Shown here: positions 7,088-12,215 of the stretch, piece by piece | Position numbering within the stretch: the stretch's first letter is position 1 | Layout of the letters: every line of letters starts with the position of its first letter | NCBI GenBank assembly: GCA_902773365.1 | Contig: CACYEG010000012.1 | Coordinates: 1 to 12,215 of the forward strand | DNA length: 12,215 nucleotides | Direction: 5' to 3' | Source of the DNA: an uncultured Erysipelotrichaceae bacterium | Lineage (GTDB): Bacteria; Bacillota_I; Bacilli_A; RF39; UBA660 | The notes under the pieces: model-generated | Told to the model about the DNA's origin: nothing | Databases searched by the model: none | What the model saw: the letters and a program-made list of their open reading frames with translations, nothing else | Program-made: the position numbers and the translations under genes

Positions 7088-8517
7088 ATAAAAAAAGTTA
7101 TTTTGTTTATTTGCCTACTATTAATTTCAATTTCTGTAGAAGCAAAAAATCCATATGGAATTACTAAAACTACTAGGAATTCATTTAATTTGTTGTTTAC
7201 AATATGTGATAGAGACGATACTAATTGTGTAAATATCGATGAAATAACAATTAACGATAATGAAGAATATGATAATTTTACTTTGAGAGATGGTATAATT
7301 TATCTAAATAATGCTGATATTTCTATGGGAATATATAGCGATAATGTTTATATTAACGTCACTGGTACTAACAAAATAAAAAGATTTGTAAATACCACAA
7401 ATAATGGTATAAGTGAAGGTGAACGCTATATTCCATTTAACATTACTGGCGATGGTACTCTAGAGATAGAAAACTACGATAAGTATAATAAAAATGATAT
7501 AGGAAAAATATCATACTTTTATTGGGGAACCAGTGGTCGAAGTGTTACACTATCGACACGATTGGTTCAACTAAATAGAATATCAGAATCAAATATAATT
7601 GTATCTGTCCCAAAAGAAGGATGGACATTATCTGATTTAGTTGATCTTATTTATATAGAAGAATCTGGCTCTAATATTTATATTTTAAATGGAAAGTATA
7701 GTAACGATATTATTAATACCACTATTGAAGAACGTGATTTGCCTAAAGAATCGCGATTAAAAGAATTGATAGATAAGGGCCATGATATTAAAGATAAAGA
7801 ACAAATAAAAGACTTTTTTAAGGCCGAAATTGGGCTTAATATAGATGCTATCGATCCTGTAACAACTACAACTAAAGTAGATATGGAATGGGAAGAAGCA
7901 TCTATACGTACCAGCTTGCCTGTATCACTAACAAAATCAGGAACAATTTTTATTGGAGAAAAACCTATAGAATATGTAAAAACTATTCAAGCTGATGATA
8001 TCATACTAGAAGCTAAAAAAGGAATTAACTCGAATTATTCACTAAAAATAGAAGACATTATTAAGGATGTAACAAGTGAAATCAATGAAAGTATAAAAGA
8101 AAAAACAAAAAAGACATTATTATCACTATATGAAATAAATATATTAGATGAAAACAACGAGATTATAAATGCATCTGATGGTATCTATAAAATAAGAATC
8201 AAAAGTGATGAATTAATAAAAAAATATGAGAATTTTGCTGTTATTTATATTGATAATGATAATAACATTGAAGAATTAGAAACTACCATTAATGATGATT
8301 ATATAGAGTTTTCAACTACACATTTAAGTAAATATGGTATTATTGGTACAGCAATTAAAATGCAATCTACTGAAAATAAACCAATTGATACACAAAAAGA
8401 TAAACCAATAGTAAATCCTAAAACAATAGACAATATATATGTAAATGTCATTTGTTTTATCTCGTTATCATTTGTTATGATTATTGCGCTATTAAAGCTC
8501 AAAAAAAAGCAAACTGA
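7088..8517 (+). other. Predicted NPKT-type sortase substrate, ending after a -1 shift at the A8 tract
   Basis: Shifting -1 at 8503-8509, or adding one A to the tract, gives a 476-residue product ending K-K-K-A-N-stop (TGA 8515-8517). This is a textbook wall-anchored protein: signal peptide, exported domain, NPKT (8414-8425), hydrophobic segment and short basic tail. Class B sortases cut NPxT motifs between T and the next residue and join the protein to peptidoglycan or its precursor. The extracellular part has GIIYLNNADI and ITGDGTLEI, repeat-like beta segments seen in some carbohydrate-binding or beta-helix proteins, but I cannot name its ligand. Its neighbour is a matching class B sortase. 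The usual G after NPKT is replaced by I (NPKTID). Confidence 0.55.
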
Positions 8518-9781
8518 TGCTTTTTTTTTATTGGATTTGATAGAATGTAAAGGAAACAATCAACCTCTTTACATAAGTATCAAAAATGTGTTAAAATTGA
8601 TTAGAATTAGAAATAGTATAAAAACAAATAATAAAAGAGGGAGGCTTTTTGTGAATAGAAATAATAATACAAATCTACGAGAAACTTTAAAGCTTCCTAG
8701 ATTAAATGAACAAGAAAATAGTGAGCAAGATTTACCTGAGCTTAAAAGACAACTTATAAGAAGATATCAAAAGAAAATAAAAAAATTAGAAAATACTACT
8801 GTATTTGATGTAAATTATCTTAAAAGATTATCATTCTCAGAAAATTTGGACGAATTTATAGAAACATATGGTTTATCTAGTAAATACTTAAAGGATAGAA
8901 CTAGTAACTTAGATAAGACTGTGTTAATTAAGTTACCAACACTAAATAAAAAAAGGGAAAAATATATTGAAATAGAGCGTTGGGCATGTTATCTAATAAT
9001 TATATTTGCAGCTATTGGTATGGCAATTATTGCTCTTAACATTAAAGACAGTATTTTATCATATAGACAAACTGAACAAGAGACTGATGATATAAGATCA
9101 TTTGTCAATCAAGATGATGACGATCCGGAGGAAATAGAGGAGCCTAGCGAAAACTTGGAAGATGAACCGCAGGAAGATACTACCACGACTACTATTCAAC
9201 CATATAAACCTAAAACATATTCATATGATGTTAGTGACTTCGATTTTGCTAAAATGAAAAAAGAAAAAAATAAAGACATAGTTGGTTGGTTAACCGTCGA
9301 TAACACAGATATCGATTACCCTTTGGTACAAGGGGAGGATAACGATTATTATTTAAAACATTCACTTAATAATAAGGAAAGCAGTGGCGGTTGGATATAT
9401 GTCGATGCAAGAAATACTATAGATGATTGGGATAAAAATACTATCATTTATGGACATAACATGAGAAATGGTTCAATGTTTGGTACATTAAAGAGGATAA
9501 TTACAAGTAAAATAGATGCACCAATATATATTTATACACCTAAGCACAAGTATAGGTGGAAAATAATAAGTGTATACAATATACCAGAAACTACGGATTA
9601 TTTGGAAACCACATTTAGTGATGATGAAGCATTTGCAGATTTTGTAAAGATGATAGTAGGAAGAAGTAAATATAATTATAATGCTGAAGTTGCTTATGAA
9701 GACCATTTGCTTACTCTTTCTACATGTTATACACATTATACGAGAACAGTTATACATTGTAAACTAATAAGCATAGAATAG
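7088..9781 (+). CDS. Open frame joining an NPKT-anchored surface protein to a class B sortase
   Basis: As read, 897 residues form one uninterrupted frame. From the N-terminus: signal peptide (KKVILFICLLLISISVEA), a beta-rich extracellular region, a domain near residues 350-425 ending in THLSKYGIIG of the kind that often precedes wall-sorting signals, NPKT (443-446), a membrane helix (about 450-468), KKK, about 45 odd linking residues, then a complete class B sortase. The best start is the ATA at 7088: AAGGAG (7076-7081) lies 6 bases upstream and this start restores the basic end of the signal peptide. The first conventional start, TTG at 7103, is 21 bases from the ribosome site and lacks it. 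I think this is two genes, substrate then sortase, merged by a one-base difference in an A8 tract (8501-8508) or by programmed slippage. Confidence 0.6.
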   Translation: MKKVILFICLLLISISVEAKNPYGITKTTRNSFNLLFTICDRDDTNCVNIDEITINDNEEYDNFTLRDGIIYLNNADISMGIYSDNVYINVTGTNKIKRFVNTTNNGISEGERYIPFNITGDGTLEIENYDKYNKNDIGKISYFYWGTSGRSVTLSTRLVQLNRISESNIIVSVPKEGWTLSDLVDLIYIEESGSNIYILNGKYSNDIINTTIEERDLPKESRLKELIDKGHDIKDKEQIKDFFKAEIGLNIDAIDPVTTTTKVDMEWEEASIRTSLPVSLTKSGTIFIGEKPIEYVKTIQADDIILEAKKGINSNYSLKIEDIIKDVTSEINESIKEKTKKTLLSLYEINILDENNEIINASDGIYKIRIKSDELIKKYENFAVIYIDNDNNIEELETTINDDYIEFSTTHLSKYGIIGTAIKMQSTENKPIDTQKDKPIVNPKTIDNIYVNVICFISLSFVMIIALLKLKKKQTDAFFLLDLIECKGNNQPLYISIKNVLKLIRIRNSIKTNNKRGRLFVNRNNNTNLRETLKLPRLNEQENSEQDLPELKRQLIRRYQKKIKKLENTTVFDVNYLKRLSFSENLDEFIETYGLSSKYLKDRTSNLDKTVLIKLPTLNKKREKYIEIERWACYLIIIFAAIGMAIIALNIKDSILSYRQTEQETDDIRSFVNQDDDDPEEIEEPSENLEDEPQEDTTTTTIQPYKPKTYSYDVSDFDFAKMKKEKNKDIVGWLTVDNTDIDYPLVQGEDNDYYLKHSLNNKESSGGWIYVDARNTIDDWDKNTIIYGHNMRNGSMFGTLKRIITSKIDAPIYIYTPKHKYRWKIISVYNIPETTDYLETTFSDDEAFADFVKMIVGRSKYNYNAEVAYEDHLLTLSTCYTHYTRTVIHCKLISIE
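8501..8529 (+). terminator. Terminator-like hairpin inside the merged frame
   Basis: A8GCA (8501-8511) pairs perfectly with TGCT8 (8518-8528) around the loop AACTGA, and nine T follow the GC pairs (8521-8529). The TGA in the loop is the stop reached in the -1 frame. The stem has only three G/C-containing positions, so it is weaker than other terminators here. It could alternatively act as the downstream stimulator of frameshifting. Confidence 0.55.
8503..8509 (+). other. In-phase A_AAA_AAG slippery heptamer
   Basis: The zero-frame codons are CTC AAA AAA AAG CAA, so A_AAA_AAG sits in the exact phase used for -1 frameshifting in E. coli dnaX. The -1 frame reads GCA AAC TGA next. A hairpin begins at the same tract. 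The A8 run could also support RNA-polymerase slippage. Presence is seen directly; activity is inferred. Confidence 0.5.
8568..8597 (+). promoter_or_regulatory. Sortase promoter within the merged frame
   Basis: TTTACA (8568-8573) and TAAAAT (8592-8597, 5/6 match) are 18 bases apart, with TGT (8589-8591) as an extended -10. The predicted start is near 8604, about 47 bases before the GTG at 8651. Confidence 0.6.
8651..9781 (+). CDS. Class B sortase, membrane-anchored transpeptidase (internal GTG start)
   Basis: Starting at GTG 8651, just after AGAGGGAGGC (8636-8645), gives 376 residues. Residues 1-110 are a charged, mostly helical cytoplasmic region. A membrane helix spans about 111-131, then an acidic/threonine linker (about 143-180) leads to an extracellular sortase domain. 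Class B features are clear: IVGWLTVDNTDIDYPLVQ and DNDYYL, then catalytic H269 (IYGHNM), C359 (LSTCY) and R365 (TRTVIHC). The family cleaves NPxT signals and attaches the protein to the cell wall. A probable NPKT substrate is encoded directly upstream. The long cytoplasmic N-terminus is unusual, since most SrtB proteins have only a short one. The internal promoter and ribosome site support separate expression, although the frame is open from upstream. Confidence 0.82.
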   Translation: MNRNNNTNLRETLKLPRLNEQENSEQDLPELKRQLIRRYQKKIKKLENTTVFDVNYLKRLSFSENLDEFIETYGLSSKYLKDRTSNLDKTVLIKLPTLNKKREKYIEIERWACYLIIIFAAIGMAIIALNIKDSILSYRQTEQETDDIRSFVNQDDDDPEEIEEPSENLEDEPQEDTTTTTIQPYKPKTYSYDVSDFDFAKMKKEKNKDIVGWLTVDNTDIDYPLVQGEDNDYYLKHSLNNKESSGGWIYVDARNTIDDWDKNTIIYGHNMRNGSMFGTLKRIITSKIDAPIYIYTPKHKYRWKIISVYNIPETTDYLETTFSDDEAFADFVKMIVGRSKYNYNAEVAYEDHLLTLSTCYTHYTRTVIHCKLISIE

Positions 9782-9802
9782 ACCATATAAGATGGTCTTT
9801 TT
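9780..9802 (+). terminator. Rho-independent terminator after the sortase
   Basis: AGACCAT (9780-9786) pairs perfectly with ATGGTCT (9792-9798) around a 5-base loop, followed by T to 9802. Its 5' arm starts inside the sortase stop codon (9779-9781). Confidence 0.85.
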
Positions 9803-9838
9803 AATTACATATTAAATAAAATTAAATAGGTGCTATCT

Positions 9839-10924
9839 ATGAAAAAATATGCAAAAATTTTACTTTGTTCTATACTTGTTCTTTCTATATTTGGAATAAT
9901 TATGATTTACTCATCCAGTAATGTTTGGGCAACTTACAGATATAATAATCCTTATAAATTTTTAATATCACAATCAGTCTTTTTTATAATAGGATTAATA
10001 ATTATTACTATATTAAAAAAGATTGATTATAAAATATATTATAAGTACTCTACTAAAATTTTAATCTTCTGTTTTATACTTTTGATACTTGTCTTAATTC
10101 CCGGTATAGGTAGTATTAGAAATGGAAGTAGAAGTTGGTTTGGTATCGGTGGATTTGGTATACAACCTAGTGAGATTGCTAAAATAGGACTAATCATATT
10201 TACTTCTAAATATCTATCTTCAAATGAAAGAAATATGAGATCGATTAAAAATGGCGTTTTGCCAATTCTTTTAGTTATTATGTGTTTTTTTGTATTAATT
10301 TTATTAGAACCAGATTTTGGCACAGCGATGGTTATTACTGTAACATTAATTGCAATGATATTTGTAAGCAATGCTAAGTTATCTTTATTTATAGGTACAT
10401 TCATATTGGGCTTATTGGGTATAGTCGCACTAATAATAATTGCGCCATACAGGATGGCGCGAATAGTATCTTTTTTAAATCCGTGGGTAGATCCACTTGG
10501 AAGTGGATTTCAAATTATTCAAAGTTTATATGCCATTGGTCCAGGGGGGCTACTTGGCATGGGACTTATGAACTCAAGACAAAAAAACTTTTATTTGCCG
10601 GAGCCACAGACAGATTTTATATTTTCGATTATAAGTGAAGAATTGGGATTTTTAGGAGTACTTATAGTTGTAGGCTTATTTTTTCTATTATTCTATAGCA
10701 GTATTAAAATATTTTTTAAGACAAAAGATTTATTCGCTAAATATTTAGTATTTGGTCTTTCTTTTGGAATTATCTTGCAAGCACTTCTAAACTTGTTTGT
10801 AGTTGTAGGATTAGTTCCGGTAACAGGTGTAACGCTTCCTTTTCTTTCTTATGGTGGATCAAGTCTATTAGTTAGTATGGCTAGTATTGGAGTTATCCTT
10901 AGTATATCTAGAAATAATATTTAA
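9839..10924 (+). CDS. ftsW: FtsW/RodA/SpoVE-family lipid II polymerase (SEDS), FtsW or SpoVE type
   Basis: SEDS proteins are multi-pass membrane glycosyltransferases that polymerise lipid II into glycan strands, working with a class B penicillin-binding protein. About ten hydrophobic segments span this 361-residue protein. Conserved blocks are MIYSSSN near the N-terminus, GSRSWFGIGGFGIQPSEIAK, LLEPDFGTAM, the loop WVDPLGSGFQIIQSLYAIGPGG with the catalytic-type Asp D218, LPEPQTDFIFSIISEELGFLG, and PVTGVTLPFLSYGGSSL near the end. LPEPQTDFIFSIISEELG resembles FtsW/SpoVE more than RodA, so a division role is likely; the symbol is therefore tentative. The ATG at 9839 is preferred over GTG 9830 because AGGTG (9828-9832) is its ribosome site. 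No cognate PBP is in the window. A terminator separates it from the sortase, and no clear promoter is seen in between. Confidence 0.9.
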   Translation: MKKYAKILLCSILVLSIFGIIMIYSSSNVWATYRYNNPYKFLISQSVFFIIGLIIITILKKIDYKIYYKYSTKILIFCFILLILVLIPGIGSIRNGSRSWFGIGGFGIQPSEIAKIGLIIFTSKYLSSNERNMRSIKNGVLPILLVIMCFFVLILLEPDFGTAMVITVTLIAMIFVSNAKLSLFIGTFILGLLGIVALIIIAPYRMARIVSFLNPWVDPLGSGFQIIQSLYAIGPGGLLGMGLMNSRQKNFYLPEPQTDFIFSIISEELGFLGVLIVVGLFFLLFYSSIKIFFKTKDLFAKYLVFGLSFGIILQALLNLFVVVGLVPVTGVTLPFLSYGGSSLLVSMASIGVILSISRNNI

Positions 10925-10955
10925 AATAATTAAAAATTTGTGTAAACTACAGCGT

Positions 10956-10983
10956 AAAATGCTATACATTTATAGTGCTTTTT
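10956..10983 (+). terminator. Possible weak terminator after ftsW
   Basis: GCTATA (10961-10966) pairs with TATAGT (10971-10976, one G-U) around CATT. Flanking A and T bases can extend the stem past one mismatch, and five T follow (10979-10983). The stem is AT-rich and weak, but the position is right. Confidence 0.4.
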
Positions 10984-10991
10984 GTTATCAT
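10963..10991 (+). promoter_or_regulatory. Probable promoter of the dCTP-deaminase-like pair, overlapping the ftsW terminator
   Basis: TATACA (10963-10968, 4/6) and TATCAT (10986-10991) are 17 bases apart, with TGT (10983-10985) as an extended -10. The layout matches the recD2 promoter: the -35 lies in the hairpin and the -10 directly follows the T run. A second candidate, TGCTATACA at 10960-10968, could be an upstream extended -10 instead. Confidence 0.45.
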
Positions 10992-11027
10992 TAAATCGTT
11001 GAAGATTTTTTAGAAAGAGGTAGTAGC

Positions 11028-11543
11028 ATGTTATCAGGTATGGAAATAATGAAACAGATTGAAGAGGGGAATATCGTCATTAAGCCTTTTGACAAGAAAA
11101 ATATTGGTCCAAACAGTTATTATATACATATGGCTGATGAACTCGTTGTGTATGATGAAGATGTCTTGGAATGTAAAAACAAGAATAAAACTAGAAAGAT
11201 AACTATACCAGAGGAAGGATATGTGTTAAGACCTGGGGAACTATATTTAGGTAGAACTGTAGAATATACTGAGGTAGAACACTTTGTACCAATTCTTTCT
11301 GGTTGTCTATCACTAGCTTCATTAGGAGTTACAATACACATCACTGCAGGATTTGGTGATAACGGTTTTAAAGGAACATGGACCCTTGAGATATGTTGTG
11401 TAAGACCTGTTAGAATTTATCCAAATATGAAAATAGGTCACATTTGTTATTTTCCAATAGTAGGCGATGAAAGAATCAAGTATAAAGGCAAATATCTAGG
11501 ACAGATGGATACAACTGCTAGCAGAATATATAAGGATTTTTAG
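11028..11543 (+). CDS. dCTP-deaminase-family protein, copy A, GRSS motif lost
   Basis: Dcd enzymes, homotrimers of the dUTPase fold, deaminate dCTP to dUTP for thymidylate synthesis. The 171-residue chain has the family layout: LSGMEI start, KPF and PNSY at 19-31, GYVLRPGELYLGRTVEYTE, HITAGFGDNGF (104-114), WTLEI with the catalytic-type Glu at E121, and a C-terminal ASRIYKDF tail. The phosphate-binding and catalytic loop, normally GRSSxxR, reads G92-C-L-S-L-A-S98: the first Arg, first Ser and second Arg are all replaced. Alone it is unlikely to be an active deaminase. The ATG at 11028 follows AAAGAGG (11014-11020). Copy B begins 10 bases after its stop, so they form an operon. It could be one subunit of a mixed enzyme, a regulator, or a decaying duplicate. 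Confidence 0.85.
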   Translation: MLSGMEIMKQIEEGNIVIKPFDKKNIGPNSYYIHMADELVVYDEDVLECKNKNKTRKITIPEEGYVLRPGELYLGRTVEYTEVEHFVPILSGCLSLASLGVTIHITAGFGDNGFKGTWTLEICCVRPVRIYPNMKIGHICYFPIVGDERIKYKGKYLGQMDTTASRIYKDF

Positions 11544-11553
11544 TGAGGATACT

Positions 11554-12057
11554 ATGTTAAGCGGACAAGAGATAATAGAAGCAGTCGAAAGAGGAGACAT
11601 AACTATTAAGCCTTTTAATAAAGAGCAAGTAAATCCAAATAGCTATAATTTGACATTAGGTCAAGAGTTATATGTATATAGTGACGGTATTTTAGATAGT
11701 AAGAAAAAGAATAAACTAAATAAAATTACCATACCAGATGATGGATATATTCTAAGTCCTAATGAAATCTATCTTGCATTATCGAACGAATATACAGAAA
11801 ATCAGGTTTATGTTCCTCAAATGAGTGGAAGAAGTTCAATTGGAAGAGTAGGACTAATGGTACATTCAAATGCCGGTGGCGGATCTATCGGTTTTAATGG
11901 AAAGTGGTTATTCAATATAACTTGCTTAGTTCCTACAAAAGTATATAAAGATATGCAGATAGGACAATTATGGTTTTTCCCAATTATAGGTGATGATAGC
12001 ATTAGATACGAAGGAGAACACCATAACCAAAAAAAAGTAAAATCGACAAAAATATGA
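11554..12057 (+). CDS. dCTP-deaminase-family protein, copy B, Glu/Asp and C-terminal tail lost
   Basis: This 167-residue paralogue aligns with copy A without gaps through residue 154. It keeps the family start LSGQEI, VNPNSYNLTLG (26-36) and an intact GRSSIGR loop (G92 to R98) followed by GLMVH. The hairpin that should read TAGFxD...WTLE is altered: NAGGGS at 106-111 replaces the conserved Asp, and WLFN at 118-121 replaces the catalytic Glu with Asn. The C-terminal tail that folds over the active site in Dcd is replaced by a short lysine-rich end. Alone it should not deaminate dCTP by the known mechanism. The ATG at 11554 follows GTGAGGA (11543-11549), which overlaps the copy A stop, suggesting coupled translation in fixed proportion. 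The losses complement those of copy A. The gene ends at a strong terminator. Confidence 0.85.
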   Translation: MLSGQEIIEAVERGDITIKPFNKEQVNPNSYNLTLGQELYVYSDGILDSKKKNKLNKITIPDDGYILSPNEIYLALSNEYTENQVYVPQMSGRSSIGRVGLMVHSNAGGGSIGFNGKWLFNITCLVPTKVYKDMQIGQLWFFPIIGDDSIRYEGEHHNQKKVKSTKI

Positions 12058-12080
12058 TACAACCATAAGGTTGTATTTTT
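12057..12080 (+). terminator. Terminator of the dCTP-deaminase-like operon
   Basis: ATACAACC (12057-12064) pairs perfectly with GGTTGTAT (12069-12076) around ATAA, followed by T to 12080. The first base belongs to the TGA stop of copy B. Confidence 0.88.
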
Positions 12081-12093
12081 AATGTGATTAAGA

Positions 12094-12122
12094 TTGAATT
12101 AAAGGACACATTATGTTATACT
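12094..12122 (+). promoter_or_regulatory. Promoter with extended -10 for the last gene
   Basis: TTGAAT (12094-12099) and TATACT (12117-12122) are 17 bases apart, with TGT (12114-12116) as an extended -10. The predicted start near 12129 gives a leader of about 22 bases before the ATG at 12151. Confidence 0.7.
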
Positions 12123-12150
12123 TTTTTATAGAATAGAAAGAAGGATTAAG

Positions 12151-12215
12151 ATGAAGAAGAAAATAATATTTTTATTAGCGTGTATGTTGATGATAATACC
12201 AGGTATAGCGAATGC
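12151..12215 (+). CDS. Secreted protein, 5' end only (cut by window end)
   Basis: Only the first 21 codons and part of the next are visible. The ATG follows a GAAAGAAGGA ribosome site (about 12135-12144) and a good promoter. The residues are a typical signal peptide: MKKK, a hydrophobic core (IIFLLACMLMIIPG) and an IANA end that suits signal peptidase I cleavage. The cysteine at position 11 is not in a lipobox context. The function cannot be judged from this fragment. Confidence 0.75.
   Translation, partial: MKKKIIFLLACMLMIIPGIAN

Noticed and set aside
9830..9838. GTG start at 9830 for ftsW
   Set aside because: The GTG is part of the AGGTG ribosome site that serves the ATG at 9839.
10039..10404. 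Minus-strand open frame of 121 codons opposite ftsW
   Set aside because: It lies entirely within a well-supported SEDS gene, and I saw no convincing ribosome site or recognisable domain. Other minus-strand frames (3867-4079, 8299-8559, 9488-9757, 11120-11344, 11817-12062) were rejected for the same reason.
11028..12057. Anti-phage dCTP deaminase defence gene
   Set aside because: Known defence deaminases carry extra domains and an active site. These are small stand-alone chains with missing catalytic residues, and no phage or defence genes are nearby.
1..12215. UGA read as tryptophan (Mollicutes code)
   Set aside because: All recognised tryptophans are TGG, no TGA occurs inside the recognised genes, and TGA ends mtaB and dcd copy B, the latter directly at a terminator.
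1..12215. CRISPR array, insertion sequence, tRNA or rRNA genes
   Set aside because: I found no regularly spaced repeats, transposase motifs, terminal inverted repeats or tRNA/rRNA-like sequence. The only direct repeat pair is the coding 60-bp duplication.

Overview
The window is an AT-rich, gene-dense piece of a low-GC Gram-positive chromosome. All genes lie on the + strand, gaps are short, Shine-Dalgarno sites are AGGAGG-like, and terminators are short hairpins followed by T runs. FtsW, an NPKT sorting signal and a class B sortase indicate a peptidoglycan wall. The style recalls uncultured gut Bacilli/Erysipelotrichia-like or RF39-like lineages, but that placement is inference. All tryptophans in the recognised genes are TGG and several genes end in TGA, so UGA is read as stop.

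Layout: (1) 89-1880: a single-pass membrane protein, then mtaB, the tRNA ms2t6A methylthiotransferase. (2) 1877-3617: a strong promoter, a 42-residue basic small protein and a large exported protein of unknown function that carries a 60-bp tandem duplication, closed by a terminator. (3) 3596-5998: a promoter built into that terminator drives an apparently leaderless recD2 helicase gene, followed by a tiny membrane-anchored protein whose ribosome site lies in a hairpin. (4) 6002-7003: an AI-2E family membrane protein. (5) 7088-9802: a secreted protein with an NPKT wall-sorting signal, joined in one unbroken frame to a class B sortase. (6) 9839-10924: ftsW/spoVE-type lipid II polymerase. (7) 11028-12080: two tandem dCTP-deaminase-family genes. 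(8) 12151-end: the start of another secreted protein.

Two places stand out. The deaminase-like proteins align without gaps over about 154 residues, yet each has lost a different part of the active site. The first lost the GRSSxxR loop, and the second lost the D/E hairpin residues and the C-terminal tail. In the dUTPase/Dcd fold these parts come from different subunits, so an obligate hetero-oligomer is a concrete possibility. Second, the sortase and its probable substrate are fused across what looks like a complete intergenic region (terminator, promoter, ribosome site, GTG start). The join sits at an A8 tract containing a perfectly phased A_AAA_AAG slippery heptamer. A -1 shift there, or one extra A, would end the substrate right after its basic tail. 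Sequence error, recent mutation and programmed slippage all remain possible.

Several promoters have an extended -10 (TGn before the hexamer), and two appear to be built into the terminator of the preceding gene.
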